Below, piece after piece: positions 16,491 through 25,994 of a stretch of 64,000 bases of DNA. The stretch is from Bradyrhizobium sp. sGM-13 (GTDB lineage Bacteria; Pseudomonadota; Alphaproteobacteria; Rhizobiales; Xanthobacteraceae), in the NCBI RefSeq assembly GCF_018398875.1, contig NZ_JAGWDK010000011.1:62001-126000 (forward strand), written 5' to 3'. The translations under genes and the position numbers were made by a program. The stretch's first letter is position 1; every line of letters starts with the position of its first letter. Under the pieces are notes generated by a model that searched no databases, was not told the origin of the DNA, and saw nothing but the letters and a program-made list of their open reading frames with translations.

Positions 16491-17750
16491 TCAGCGCACG
16501 TGCTTTGGCATCTTCGGCAGGAACACCGCGAGCAGGCCGAGCGCGGGCAGGAATGCGCAGAGGTGATAGACGAAGGCGATGCCGGTGTGGTCGGCAAGCT
16601 TGCCGAGCACCGCCGCGCCAACTCCGCCGATGCCGAAGGCCACGCCGAAGAACACGCCGGAGATCATTCCGAAGCGATGCGGCATCAATTCCTGCGCGAA
16701 CACGATGATGGAAGACGTCGCCGACGAGATAATTAGGCCGATCAACACCGTCAGCACCGCGCTGCCGACGAGGCCGGCATAGGGCAGCGCCAGGGTGAAC
16801 GGCAGCGCGCCGAGGATCGAGAACCAGATCACGTATTTGCGCCCGAAGCGATCGCCGAGCGGCCCGCCGAAAAATGCGCCCACCGCATTGGCGGCAAGGA
16901 ACAGGAAGAGATAGAGCTGGGCTGCCTGAGTCGACACCTGAAACTTTTCGATCAGATAGAAGATGTAGTAGCTCGACAGGCTCGACACGTAGAGCTGCTT
17001 GGAGAATAACAGCGCAACCAGCACCGCGAGCGCGATTCTGACGCGCCGGGAATCCGGCAGGTCCGGATGACGATCCACTGCCGCCGCTTTCTTCGTCGTG
17101 ATCTGCGGCTTGTACCAAACGCCGATCCGCCACAGGATCACGATCGCCAGAAACGCGATCGACGAGAACCAGGCGATCGAGGGCTGGCCGAACGGCACCA
17201 CGATCAGCGCCGCCAGCACCGGTCCCATCGACGTGCCGAAACTGCCGCCGAGCTGAAACACCGATTGCGCGAAGCCGTAGCGTCCGCCGGAAGCCAGCCG
17301 CGCGATCCGCGCCGACTCCGGGTGAAACACCGCAGACCCCAGTCCGACCAGCGCCGCCGCGATCAGGATGATCGGATAGAGATGCGCGACGCTGAGCAAT
17401 AGCAAGCCGAAGAACGTGAAGCCCATGCCGATCGCAAGCGAGAACGGCTGCGCCTTCTTGTCGGTGAAGTGCCCGACGACGGGCTGCAGCAGCGACGCGG
17501 TGAACTGGAACGCCAACGTGATCATGCCGATCTGCGCGTAGTCGAGCGCGTAGGCCTCCTTCAGGATCGGATAGACGGACGCAATCAACGACTGCATGGT
17601 GTCGTTGAGGAAATGCGAGAAGCTGATTCCGGCAAGCACGATGTAGGCCGGCCCTGCCGCCGCCGCTTTCGCGGCAAGCCCCGGCGCCGCGTCCGACACG
17701 ACCACCGGCGCGGTCGCGGTTTCCTCAGTTACGATGACGGGCTTGTTCAA
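16491..17750 (-). CDS. fsr: MFS exporter, fosmidomycin resistance protein type
   Basis: Encodes about 419 residues if the TTG at 17750 (MNKPVIVTEE) is the start; the frame is open to 17855. Twelve membrane helices are expected. GISFSHFLNDTMQSLIASVYPILKE and GMITLAFQFTASLLQPVVGHFTDKK are characteristic of the Fsr branch of the major facilitator superfamily. GDRFGRKYVIW is the second-half loop motif. Fsr proteins export fosmidomycin and possibly other small molecules by proton antiport. The start codon is uncertain. Confidence 0.8.
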   Translation of the reverse strand: MNKPVIVTEETATAPVVVSDAAPGLAAKAAAAGPAYIVLAGISFSHFLNDTMQSLIASVYPILKEAYALDYAQIGMITLAFQFTASLLQPVVGHFTDKKAQPFSLAIGMGFTFFGLLLLSVAHLYPIILIAAALVGLGSAVFHPESARIARLASGGRYGFAQSVFQLGGSFGTSMGPVLAALIVVPFGQPSIAWFSSIAFLAIVILWRIGVWYKPQITTKKAAAVDRHPDLPDSRRVRIALAVLVALLFSKQLYVSSLSSYYIFYLIEKFQVSTQAAQLYLFLFLAANAVGAFFGGPLGDRFGRKYVIWFSILGALPFTLALPYAGLVGSAVLTVLIGLIISSATSSIIVFAQELMPHRFGMISGVFFGVAFGIGGVGAAVLGKLADHTGIAFVYHLCAFLPALGLLAVFLPKMPKHVR

Positions 17751-17894
17751 CGGCGCATTTCCGAAAGGATTCGCTGACGCAATGCCGCGTTTTACGCCGC
17801 ACGCCCGGTTGCGACCAGCAGCAATAGCCGATAGCTGCGATGCGCTCCTGCGCACCGCAGATCAGCAATCGCGCGTCCTTTGGATAAAGCGTGC

Positions 17895-19241
17895 TTATGC
17901 AGCGGCGGCGTGGCCGAGCGCGTTGACGATCTGGTCGACGACTTCCTCGACCAGGAGGCGGTCGTCGCCCTCGCCCATCACGCGGATCACAGGCTCGGTG
18001 CCGGACGAACGCACCAGCAGCCGACCGTGGCCATTGAGGCGATTCTCGCCGTCCATGATCGCCGATTTCACCTCGGCGTGGTCGAGCGGCTTGCCGGAGC
18101 GATAACGTACGTTCTTCAAGATCTGCGGCAGCGGATCGAAGCGGTGGCAGACCTCCGACACCGGGCGGCGAAGCTTTTGCACCACGGCCAGCACCTGCAG
18201 CGCGGCGACGAAGCCGTCGCCTGTCGTGGCGTAGTCGGAGAGGATGATATGGCCGGAGGGCTCGCCGCCGAGATTATAGCCCTGCGACATCATCTGCTCG
18301 AGCACGTAACGGTCGCCGACCGGCGTGCGCACCATGCCGAGGCCCTGCCCCTCGAGGAAGCGCTCGAGCCCGAGATTCGACATCACGGTAGCGACGATGC
18401 CGGGCTTGGCAAGACGGCCGTCTTCCTTCCAACTTTGCGCGATCACCGCGAGCAACTGGTCGCCGTCGACGACGTGGCCGCGCTCGTCGACCAGGATGAC
18501 GCGATCGGCGTCGCCATCGAGCGCAATGCCGATATCGGCGCGCATCTCGCGCACCTTCTTGGCGAGCGCCTCCGGCGAGGTCGAGCCGCACTCCTTGTTG
18601 ATGTTGAAGCCATCGGGTTCGACGCCGATCGCGATGACGTCGGCTCCGAGCTCCCACAGTGCTTCCGGCACCACCTTGTAGGCCGCGCCGTGCGCGCAAT
18701 CGATCACGACGCGCAGGCCGTCGAGCGAGAGCTCGCGCGGCAGCGTCCGCTTGGCGAATTCGATGTAGCGGTCGTGGACGCCGTCGATACGGCGGGCGCG
18801 CCCGAGGCTAGCGCTCTGCGCCAAGCGACGGTCGATCGGCTCGTCGAGCAGTTGCTCGATCTGCTTCTCGACGTCGTCGGACAGTTTGAAGCCCTGCGGA
18901 CCGAACAGCTTGATGCCGTTGTCCTCGAACAGATTGTGCGACGCCGAAATCATGACGCCGAGATCGGCGCGCATCGACTTGGTCAGCATCGCGACCGCCG
19001 GCGTCGGCATCGGGCCGAGCAGCAGCACGTCCATGCCGACCGAGGTAAATCCGGCCACCATCGCATACTCGATCATGTAGCCGGAGAGCCGCGTATCCTT
19101 GCCAATGACGACGCGGTGGCGGTGATCGCCACGCTGAAACACCAGACCGGCCGCCTGCCCCACCTTGAGCGCGAGCTCCGGCGTGATCAAACCATTGGCG
19201 CGGCCCCGAATTCCGTCGGTACCGAAATATTTGCGGCTCAT
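17895..19241 (-). CDS. glmM: Phosphoglucosamine mutase
   Basis: Encodes 448 residues from the ATG at 19241, preceded by GGGGG at 5 nt. It converts glucosamine-6-phosphate to glucosamine-1-phosphate for UDP-GlcNAc, peptidoglycan and lipopolysaccharide synthesis. The N-terminus MSRKYFGTDGIRGRANG, the phosphoserine loop GVMISASHNLFEDNG (Ser101), the metal loop ALDGDADRVILVD and the sugar-binding GGEPSGHII are all present. The C-terminal phosphate-binding loop is LLVRSSGTEPVIRVMGEG. Length matches the family. Confidence 0.96.
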   Translation of the reverse strand: MSRKYFGTDGIRGRANGLITPELALKVGQAAGLVFQRGDHRHRVVIGKDTRLSGYMIEYAMVAGFTSVGMDVLLLGPMPTPAVAMLTKSMRADLGVMISASHNLFEDNGIKLFGPQGFKLSDDVEKQIEQLLDEPIDRRLAQSASLGRARRIDGVHDRYIEFAKRTLPRELSLDGLRVVIDCAHGAAYKVVPEALWELGADVIAIGVEPDGFNINKECGSTSPEALAKKVREMRADIGIALDGDADRVILVDERGHVVDGDQLLAVIAQSWKEDGRLAKPGIVATVMSNLGLERFLEGQGLGMVRTPVGDRYVLEQMMSQGYNLGGEPSGHIILSDYATTGDGFVAALQVLAVVQKLRRPVSEVCHRFDPLPQILKNVRYRSGKPLDHAEVKSAIMDGENRLNGHGRLLVRSSGTEPVIRVMGEGDDRLLVEEVVDQIVNALGHAAAA

Positions 19242-19448
19242 GTGACCCCCAGCCATTCTGGTCTTCAGGCCATCACGGCCACGAATCCCGAATGCCTCCA
19301 TTGTAGCGTGCTGGGGGTTATAATCCTTCGCCCGCTAAAATGGCTTCAAAAAATATGATGAATCATTACGGCCATTAGCGGCCAAAAGGCAATATAAGTA
19401 TTTGTTATATCTGGATATTCACCCCAAGCAGGCCATCCGCCTGCCGGC

Positions 19449-19628
19449 TCAACCGCGCCGCTTGACGTGCTGGTCGCCTTTCGAAGGCGGCGGCTGAATG
19501 ACATTGACCGGGTCGGATGCCGGAAAGGTCTCTTCCAGACCTTCGTCCAGCGCATCATCGAGCCGGCGCTTTGCTTCGCGATCGGCCGGGCCGGTCTCGA
19601 CGGGGGCGGCTTTGCGCGGTCCGGTCAT
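19449..19628 (-). CDS. Small acidic conserved hypothetical protein (59 aa)
   Basis: Encodes 59 residues from the ATG at 19628, with GGGAGG 7-8 nt upstream that fixes the start. The sequence is hydrophilic, with LDDALDEGLEETFPASDPVN as its core and a basic tail KGDQHVKRRG. The DEGLEETFPASDP motif recurs in small proteins of rhizobia and relatives, as I recall, with no known function. It is divergent from the lactate dehydrogenase gene, 103 nt away. Confidence 0.65.
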   Translation of the reverse strand: MTGPRKAAPVETGPADREAKRRLDDALDEGLEETFPASDPVNVIQPPPSKGDQHVKRRG

Positions 19629-19731
19629 GGGATGTCCTCCCGGAATGGCGCCGCGAGATGCGATTTGGCTGGCCATCCAACCATGCTAGATGACGACGCA
19701 GCGAAGAAGTTCAAGAAGGGCCGGGACGTCC

Positions 19732-20868
19732 ATGAAGCATATCACCTGCATTGAGGATCTGCGCCAGTTGCACAAGCGCAGGGTTCCCAAGGCGTTTTTC
19801 GACTACGCCGACCGCGGCTCCTACACCGAGGACACGCTGCGGGCCAATTCGGAGGATCTGCAGCAGATCAAGTTCCGCCAGCGCATCCTGGTCGACGTCT
19901 CCAAGCGCGATCTCTCCACGACGATCCTCGGCGAGCCGGCCGCGATGCCCTTGATCCTGGCGCCGGTCGGCCTGCTCGGCATGCAGCATGGCGACGGCGA
20001 AATCCATGCCTGCCGCGCTGCACAGGCCGCCGGCATTCCCTTCACCCAGAGCACGATGTCGATCTGCTCGATCGAGGATATCGCAGCCAGTGTCGACAAG
20101 CCGTTCTGGTTCCAGCTCTACGTGATGAAGGACCGCGGCTTCATCAAATCGCTGATCGAGCGCGCCATTGCGGCGAAATGCTCGGCGCTGGTGCTGACCG
20201 TCGACTTGCAGGTGATCGGCCAGCGCCATCAGGACATCAAGAACGGCATGACGGTGCCGCCGGAATGGTCGCTGTCGAAGCTGATCGATTTCGCGAGCAA
20301 GCCGTCATGGGTCGCGGGCGTGCTGCGCGGCAAGCGCCGCACCTTCGGCAACATTGTCGGCCACGTCAAAGGCACCGAGGATCTCACCAAACTCTCGGAG
20401 TGGACCGCGTCGCAATTTGATACCTCGCTGAACTGGAAGGACATCGACTGGATTCGCTCGATCTGGCCGGGCAAGCTGATCCTCAAAGGCATTCTCGACG
20501 TCGAGGACGCCGAAATCGCGGCCAAGACCGGCGCGCAGGCGATTGTGGTTTCCAACCATGGCGGCCGCCAGCTCGACGGCGCGCCATCCTCGATCGAGGT
20601 GCTGCCGGAAATCGTCGATACCGTCGGCTCGAAGATGGAGATCATGTTCGACGGCGGCATCCGCTCCGGCCAGGACGTGGTGCGCGCACTCGCGCTCGGC
20701 GCCAAATCCTGCATGATCGGCCGCGCCTATGCCTATGGCCTAGGGGCCGGCGGCGAAGCCGGCGTCGCCAAGGCGATCGACATCCTGGCTAAGGAAATGC
20801 TCACCACGATGGGGCTGTGCGGCGTCAACACGATTGCCGAGATCGATGATCGTGTGCTGGCGGTGTGA
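19732..20868 (+). CDS. lldD: FMN-dependent L-lactate dehydrogenase / alpha-hydroxy-acid oxidase
   Basis: Encodes 378 residues with the alpha-hydroxy-acid dehydrogenase TIM barrel. RRVPKAFFDYADRGSYTE opens the fold, PLILAPVGLLGMQHGDGE and FTQSTMSICSIEDIA line the flavin site, and IVVSNHGGRQLDGAPSSIEV holds the catalytic histidine. The flavin phosphate loop is MFDGGIRSGQDVVRALALGA. It oxidises L-lactate to pyruvate or a related hydroxy acid; exact substrate is not readable. The ATG at 19732 follows GGGAC and gives the family N-terminus MKHITCIEDLR. Confidence 0.88.
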   Translation: MKHITCIEDLRQLHKRRVPKAFFDYADRGSYTEDTLRANSEDLQQIKFRQRILVDVSKRDLSTTILGEPAAMPLILAPVGLLGMQHGDGEIHACRAAQAAGIPFTQSTMSICSIEDIAASVDKPFWFQLYVMKDRGFIKSLIERAIAAKCSALVLTVDLQVIGQRHQDIKNGMTVPPEWSLSKLIDFASKPSWVAGVLRGKRRTFGNIVGHVKGTEDLTKLSEWTASQFDTSLNWKDIDWIRSIWPGKLILKGILDVEDAEIAAKTGAQAIVVSNHGGRQLDGAPSSIEVLPEIVDTVGSKMEIMFDGGIRSGQDVVRALALGAKSCMIGRAYAYGLGAGGEAGVAKAIDILAKEMLTTMGLCGVNTIAEIDDRVLAV

Positions 20869-20896
20869 GGCAGCCTGAGCACGGCTCGCTCAACGG

Positions 20897-21016
20897 GTCG
20901 TCCCCGCGAACGCGGGGACCCATACTCCGCGGCCCCTCAGTTTAGCGATGTGGTAGACGCTTTCCCTCCACAATAAACAATTGTGGTTATGGGTCCCTGC
21001 GTTCGCGGGGACGACG
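20897..21016. repeat. REP-like palindromic element, family A
   Basis: The 120-bp element has hairpins GTCCCCGCGAACGCGGGGAC and GTCCCTGCGTTCGCGGGGAC at its ends, each joined to an inner arm CCCATA or TATGGG. Other copies are at 35727-35846 and 62670-62805, with a variant at 11363. It lies between convergent genes. Confidence 0.8.
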
Positions 21017-21038
21017 TGGGGATGGAGCGACGCACACC

Positions 21039-21662
21039 TCACATCGGCGGTGTGATCCCGTCGCGGCCGACATTGACGCGGTTGGCTTCGAGCGTGCCGT
21101 CGTCCTTCTTCACCGCGCCGAAGATGATGATCTTCGCGCCCGGCTTCAGCTCGGACTTGTCGCCGGCGACGAAGGTGACAACAGGCGTATCCGGCGGCAC
21201 CACGACTTTCTTTTCGCCGTCCTTGTATTTGACCAAAATGTTCTGGCCATCGGTGCCCTTCACCGTCTGGGCGACGGTGGCGTTGGTCATGGTCGAGTTC
21301 GGGCGCTGATCCCATGGCCGAAAACCTTCGGCCGCGCCGCGCTGGTTTTCCGGGAAGATATGCACCGCGACCGCCTTCTGGGTGCCGTCCGGCTCCGGCA
21401 TGCCGGTGACGCCGATATAAGAGCCTTCCTTGATCTCGGACAGCGCGGTCTTCGCCACGCCGAACACGGCGACATTATCGGTGAGACGGACCTTCATGTC
21501 GGCGCCCTCGCGCGACTTGACCGACAGCATGGACCCATCGACTGCCTCGATGGTGCCGCGAATGCGCACCGTCGGTGGCTGCTGTGCCCAGGCCTCCGTT
21601 GCTAACAGCGCGACGAGGCCCAGCGAGGCCACAAACCCGCGCGGCCATGAAGATTTCGACAT
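21039..21662 (-). CDS. Exported hypothetical protein with repeated beta-rich domain
   Basis: Encodes 207 residues from the ATG at 21662, which has GGGAGGAA 5 nt upstream. A signal peptide (MSKSSWPRGFVASLGLVALL, cleaved near AWAQ) is followed by a beta-rich module, VRIRGTIEAVDGSMLSVKSR. A similar second module near the C-terminus reads KIIIFGAVKKDDGTLEANRV. The pattern recalls DUF5666-type beta repeats, but I do not recognise the family with certainty. Probably periplasmic; function unknown. Confidence 0.65.
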   Translation of the reverse strand: MSKSSWPRGFVASLGLVALLATEAWAQQPPTVRIRGTIEAVDGSMLSVKSREGADMKVRLTDNVAVFGVAKTALSEIKEGSYIGVTGMPEPDGTQKAVAVHIFPENQRGAAEGFRPWDQRPNSTMTNATVAQTVKGTDGQNILVKYKDGEKKVVVPPDTPVVTFVAGDKSELKPGAKIIIFGAVKKDDGTLEANRVNVGRDGITPPM

Positions 21663-21790
21663 GATGTTCCTCCCAAAGTTGGATCGGCGCCCAATCCAAC
21701 GCCAACACCGGGAGGAAATGCCTATTCCACGGCTGGCGCCCCGCCTACCGATCATCAAGGCGTGATCGTGTTTAGGCGCGCCAGCGCCGA

Positions 21791-22624
21791 TCATGTATTC
21801 GTGAGATCGGCTTCGACGAGCGCACGAAGCTCCGGCGTCACCTCGGGACGCCGTCCGAACCACAATTCGAATCCCCGCACCGCCTGATGCAAGAGCATGC
21901 CGAGCCCATCGGCGGTCTTCAGCCCGCGCGCGCGTGCAGCGGTCAGCAGCGGCGTGTCGAGCGGCACATAAACGAGATCGGCGACGACGGCGCGTGACGG
22001 CAGCCGGCCGACATCGAGTTCGAGCGGCGGCTGGCCCTTCATGCCGAGGGAGGTGGTATTCACCAGAAGCCCGGCGCGCGGCAGGAGATCGCCGAGCGCA
22101 TCCCACGCCACGGGCAACAAGCTCGCGCCGAACTGATCCGCCAACGCGCTCGCGCGCGCCATGGTGCGATTGACGATATGAATGCGCTTGATGCCGCGTT
22201 CGCGCAGTCCAAACACCACGGCGCGTGACGAACCGCCGGCGCCCAGCACCAGTGCATCCTCTGCCTGGTCCCAGCCGCTGGCGCAGGCATCGAGATTGTT
22301 GATAAAGCCTTCGACGTCGGTATTGGTCGAGCACAATTCGCCATCTGCGAACCACAGCGTGTTGGCGGCGCCGACCGCGCGGGCGCGCTCGTCCGGCTTC
22401 GACAGCGCCAGCGCGCGCTCTTTGTGCGGAATGGTGACGTTGGCGCCGACAAAGCCGCGTAGCGACAGGCGGAAGACGAAATCCTGAAACTCGTCGGGCG
22501 GCACCGCCTCGATGACGTAACCGCCCTCAATGCCCAACGTCCGCAGCCAGTAATGATGGATCAACGGCGAGCGCGAATGCGCGGCCGGCCATCCGATCAG
22601 GCAGGCGGCGGGGGGTTTAGGCAC
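21791..22624 (-). CDS. aroE: Shikimate dehydrogenase
   Basis: Encodes 277 residues from a GTG at 22624 (MPKPPAACLIGWPAAHSRSP after initiation), with GGAGGAG 9 nt upstream; no ATG fits. It reduces 3-dehydroshikimate with NADPH in aromatic amino-acid synthesis. The substrate loop SRSPLIHHYW, the catalytic lysine and asparagine in GANVTIPHKERAL, the NADP loop LGAGGSSRAVVFGL and the C-terminal LGMLLHQAVRGFELWFG are all visible. Context is unremarkable. Confidence 0.93.
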   Translation of the reverse strand: MPKPPAACLIGWPAAHSRSPLIHHYWLRTLGIEGGYVIEAVPPDEFQDFVFRLSLRGFVGANVTIPHKERALALSKPDERARAVGAANTLWFADGELCSTNTDVEGFINNLDACASGWDQAEDALVLGAGGSSRAVVFGLRERGIKRIHIVNRTMARASALADQFGASLLPVAWDALGDLLPRAGLLVNTTSLGMKGQPPLELDVGRLPSRAVVADLVYVPLDTPLLTAARARGLKTADGLGMLLHQAVRGFELWFGRRPEVTPELRALVEADLTNT

Positions 22625-22755
22625 GGCAATAGTCTCCTCCAAAGACGTCGATGGCCGGGATAAACCCGGCCACCATTATCAATTTATCTTCCGCTGAAAT
22701 GAGTCAAGCCGCGCGCCCGCCGCCGCAGACGGAGCTGCGGCGGCCAGCCGGCCAG

Positions 22756-24804
22756 CTACGCCGCGACGCGATGCGCGGCGATGATCTGGTCGGCGGCGCG
22801 GCCGGTGACCTCGGCCATGCGGTCGAACTGGCGGGTGAACCCGCCGGCGCCGGCCGTGGCCGAGCGCAACTCCACGATCAGATCGCCGATCTCCGCCTCC
22901 GGCATGGTGGCGCGGACGCAGTCCCATCCCGGCCAGCCCTCGCGGGTGTCGAAGCCGAGAATCTGGCCGCGTCGCGCCGACAGGATCGCGTTGATCTTTG
23001 CCGTCGCTTCCGTCGGGCAGACGATCTCCACCATGTGGATCGGCTCCAGCAGCACCGGCTGGCATTGCGGCAGCCCCTCGCTCATGCCGATCCGCGCAGC
23101 GGTGCGGAAGGCAAGATCGGAGGAGTCGACGCTGTGGTAGGAGCCGTCGGTCAACGTCACCTGCACGTCAACGACGGGGAAGCCGAGCGGGCCCTTGGCA
23201 AGACCGTCGACCACGCCCTCTTCCACCGCGCCGATATAATTTTTCGGCACCGCGCCGCCGACGACGGTTTCCTGGAATTGAAAACCCGATCCGCGCGGCA
23301 ATGGCTTGATTTCCAGCACCACGTCGCCGAACTGGCCGTGACCGCCGGACTGCTTCTTGTGACGGCCCCGCTGGGTGATCGATTTGCGAATAGTCTCCTG
23401 GTAGCCGATCGCAGGCGGCTGCGATTTGATATTGACGCCGAAGCGGTCGCGCAGACGCTCGATCGCGACGCGCAGATGCATCTCGCCCTGTCCCCACAGC
23501 ACGATGTCGTGGGTGCGCTGGTTCTGGATCATCGTCAGCGACGGATCCTCCTCGTTCAGCCTCAGCAGCGCCTGACCCAGCTTGACATCGTCCTTGCGAT
23601 CGGCCGCCGAGACGGACATCGCGAGCACCGGCGGTACCGGCGTCACCTGCACCAGCGCCGGCGGCGCGATCTTGCCACCGGACAGCGTGTCTCCGGTCTT
23701 GATGGCGTCGAGCTTGCCGAGGGCGACGGTGTCGCCGGCCTCCGCCGAAGGCCGCTTGGTATCGTACGCGCCGTTGACGGCGAGAATGCCGGACACCCGC
23801 CCGGCTTCGCCGAAGGAGGATTGCAGCGTCGCGCCGTCATCGAGATGGCCGGCGAGCAGCCGCGTCAGCGACAGCTTGCCGCCGTGCTGCAGATGCAGCG
23901 TCTTGAACACATAGGCCAGCGCCTCCTTTTGCGACGATGCGCCGAGGCGTTTCGCCGTTTCAACAACGCCGGGCGATTCATGCCGCAGCGCCTTCATCAG
24001 CCGCAGCACGCCGTTTTCGCGGCTCGCGGCGCCCAGCAGCACCGGGCAGATCAGCCCTTCGCGCAATTCGCGAGCGAGATCGTCGAACACCGCGTCGCGC
24101 GGCGGCTGGATGTCCTCCAGCAACTGCTCCATCAACGCGTCGTCATGGTCGGCGAGCTTTTCAAGCATCGAGAAGCGCGCTTCCTTCTCGCGGTCGAGAT
24201 CGCCGCCTTGCAGCGCGATCACTTCGGAAGGCTTGTGCTCGCGATAAACAAAGGCGCGCTCCAGTGCGAGGTCGACAAAGCCTTCGATCAACTCGCCGTT
24301 CCAGATCGGAATCTGCCGCAGCACCAGCGGCACGCGCGAAGCCGGCTGCAGGGTCGCCAGCGTTTCGCGGATGCGCTTGTTGGCGCGGTCGATCTTGTTC
24401 AAAAACAGAAAACGCGGAATACCGAGATCTTCCAGCTCGCGCAGAATGATCTGCAGTTGCGGCAGCTTCTTCTCGTCCGCCTCGCAGACCACGACCGCGG
24501 CATCGACCGCGGGCAATGCGGCGCGCATGTCATGCGCGAACTCGACCGAGCCAGGACAATCGATAAAAGTGTAACTGTCGCCCATGAAGGTGGTGGTGGC
24601 GGCGCTTAGGCCCACGCCCATCTTGTGATGGCGCGCTTCAGGGGTGGCATCGCCGACGGAAGTTCCGGCATCGACGCTGCCGGCACTTTTAATGGCGCCC
24701 GTTCGCGCCAGTATGGCTTCTAGAAGTGTGGTTTTACCGCTCTGGAAAGGGCCCACCAGCGCAATGCACCGTGGACCTTGGGGACTTCTGACGTCTTGTC
24801 CCAT
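22756..24804 (-). CDS. Elongation factor G paralogue (EF-G-like GTPase)
   Basis: Encodes 682 residues with the domain order of EF-G. The G1 loop is GPFQSGKTT (residues 18-26), not the AHVDAGKTT type of canonical EF-G. DCPG is the G3 motif and NKID the G4 motif. Later domains are represented by ILAVNGAYDTKRPSAEAGD (domain II) and GGHGQFGDVVLEIKPL (domain IV). It lacks ribosomal protein or tuf neighbours, so it is a divergent paralogue rather than the main translocase. Function of such EF-G-like proteins is not settled. Confidence 0.8.
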   Translation of the reverse strand: MGQDVRSPQGPRCIALVGPFQSGKTTLLEAILARTGAIKSAGSVDAGTSVGDATPEARHHKMGVGLSAATTTFMGDSYTFIDCPGSVEFAHDMRAALPAVDAAVVVCEADEKKLPQLQIILRELEDLGIPRFLFLNKIDRANKRIRETLATLQPASRVPLVLRQIPIWNGELIEGFVDLALERAFVYREHKPSEVIALQGGDLDREKEARFSMLEKLADHDDALMEQLLEDIQPPRDAVFDDLARELREGLICPVLLGAASRENGVLRLMKALRHESPGVVETAKRLGASSQKEALAYVFKTLHLQHGGKLSLTRLLAGHLDDGATLQSSFGEAGRVSGILAVNGAYDTKRPSAEAGDTVALGKLDAIKTGDTLSGGKIAPPALVQVTPVPPVLAMSVSAADRKDDVKLGQALLRLNEEDPSLTMIQNQRTHDIVLWGQGEMHLRVAIERLRDRFGVNIKSQPPAIGYQETIRKSITQRGRHKKQSGGHGQFGDVVLEIKPLPRGSGFQFQETVVGGAVPKNYIGAVEEGVVDGLAKGPLGFPVVDVQVTLTDGSYHSVDSSDLAFRTAARIGMSEGLPQCQPVLLEPIHMVEIVCPTEATAKINAILSARRGQILGFDTREGWPGWDCVRATMPEAEIGDLIVELRSATAGAGGFTRQFDRMAEVTGRAADQIIAAHRVAA

Positions 24805-24932
24805 TGCCGCCTCCCTGTTTGGAGCTCGGCCCGTGATTGGGTCGGCGACCTCTGATGCTCCGCCTGTCGCAACGATTTGGCAAGCGGGAAAACGTCGCTG
24901 CGGTGCGAGGTGGACCGAAAAGGCCAGACGCC

Positions 24933-25018
24933 GTCATTGCGAGGAGCGAAAGCGACGAAGCAATCCATTTGCCTCGTGCGGAGAAATGGATCGCTTTGCT
25001 TCGCTCGCAATGAGGGCG
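24933..25018. repeat. Interspersed palindromic repeat, family E
   Basis: An inverted repeat begins GTCATTGCGAGGAGCGAAAG and ends in GCTTCGCTCGCAATGAGG. The GTCATTGCGAG-GAGCGAAG type is a widespread intergenic repeat of alphaproteobacteria, from memory. It fills most of the gap between the EF-G paralogue and a DUF992 fragment. Confidence 0.7.
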
Positions 25019-25035
25019 GAGGACCGACGAAAGTT

Positions 25036-25118
25036 ACCGTCCTGCCTGAGTTCCAGGCTCTCCAATCCGGCAGCGATGCTGACGCCAACCTGACCCTGGA
25101 TGCTCAAGGTTACGCCGG
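25036..25118 (-). pseudogene. Remnant of a DUF992 gene 3' end
   Basis: Read on the minus strand, this segment gives SIQGQVGVSIAAGLESLELR, nearly identical to the C-terminal end of the intact DUF992 gene that ends at 25995 (SLQGQVGVSIAAGLESLELR). Only about 23 codons survive, without a start. It abuts the stop codon of the alpha/beta hydrolase at 25120. It looks like what is left of a third tandem DUF992 copy. Confidence 0.7.
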
Positions 25119-25119
25119 C

Positions 25120-25944
25120 TTATGCCCGACGGTCGGAACAACGCTCGATGAACTCCGCAACGAGGCCCGTGATCTGAGTTGGCTGCTCCAGGCTCGGTAG
25201 ATGGGCAGTGCCGGTCAACATATGGCCCGACCCCTTCAACATCGTCGTTGCAATTTGGCGGCTTCGTTCCTGAATGTGCGGAAAATCGAGGGCACCCCAG
25301 ATCACAAGCGATGGTACTGATATCTCGCGCAAACGGTGGAAGGTGGGCACGACATCGAGGTTCGACCCGGCCGGCGGCGACCGTAGCGCAATGGCGTTCA
25401 TGTCGAGGAACAGCCGGCGCGCCTCACCTGTGACACGCTCCTCGGGCTGCAGCGGACCGTCGAGCCAAAGATGAGCCTTGATTGCGTTCACGCGATCCAA
25501 ATCGCGGGCTTGTTCGGCGTCCTTGAGCTTCGCCATCAGGCCCTCGATCTCAGACGGACAGATCGGCTCCGGCGCGCCGCTCACGGCGGGCGCAATGAGA
25601 ACGAGCGCGCGGACATAGGATGGATGCAGAAGAGCAGTGTCGAGTGCGATCCGTCCACCCTGAGAGCATCCGACAAGGATCGTCGGCGCGCCGTTCCCGA
25701 CGGCGTCAATCACCGCCAGCAAATCCGCAACTGCAGAAAAGCCCTCCTTTTCCGCGCGAGTCTCGCCAAAGCCCCGCCGATCGTACGCGATCGCCTTGTT
25801 GCTTGCGCCGAGTGCATCCAGTTGCGCGCGCCACATGCGACTATCGCAGACCGCGGCATGCAGAAAGACGACAGGGTCGCCGTGGCCGACGACTGTCGCG
25901 GCCAACCTGGCCCGGCCGGACGCAATCTGATGATTCGAAATCAT
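25120..25944 (-). CDS. Alpha/beta hydrolase
   Basis: Encodes 274 residues from the ATG at 25944 (MISNHQIASGRARLAATVVG); the frame is open much further upstream but that part overlaps the next gene. The catalytic triad is readable: nucleophile elbow LVGCSQGGRIAL, acid in VIWGALDFPH, and histidine in TGTAHLPSLEQP. The oxyanion region is VVFLHAAVCDSRMW. It is a serine hydrolase of unknown substrate. It sits between a truncated and an intact DUF992 gene, as if inserted into that array. Confidence 0.85.
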   Translation of the reverse strand: MISNHQIASGRARLAATVVGHGDPVVFLHAAVCDSRMWRAQLDALGASNKAIAYDRRGFGETRAEKEGFSAVADLLAVIDAVGNGAPTILVGCSQGGRIALDTALLHPSYVRALVLIAPAVSGAPEPICPSEIEGLMAKLKDAEQARDLDRVNAIKAHLWLDGPLQPEERVTGEARRLFLDMNAIALRSPPAGSNLDVVPTFHRLREISVPSLVIWGALDFPHIQERSRQIATTMLKGSGHMLTGTAHLPSLEQPTQITGLVAEFIERCSDRRA

Positions 25945-25994
25945 GATTGATGCTAGTCCCGTTGGCTCGCAATGATGGAGCCAAGCCGCCCTGA

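Noticed and set aside
17880..19358. 492-codon open frame antisense to glmM
   Set aside because: glmM is unmistakable on the other strand, and the frame has no recognisable domain.
22651..24609. 652-codon open frame antisense to the EF-G paralogue
   Set aside because: The opposite strand carries clear GTPase motifs; this frame shows none and lacks a ribosome binding site.
24805..25035. Possible small gene between the EF-G paralogue and the DUF992 fragment
   Set aside because: The open frames are produced by the family E repeat and lack ribosome binding sites.
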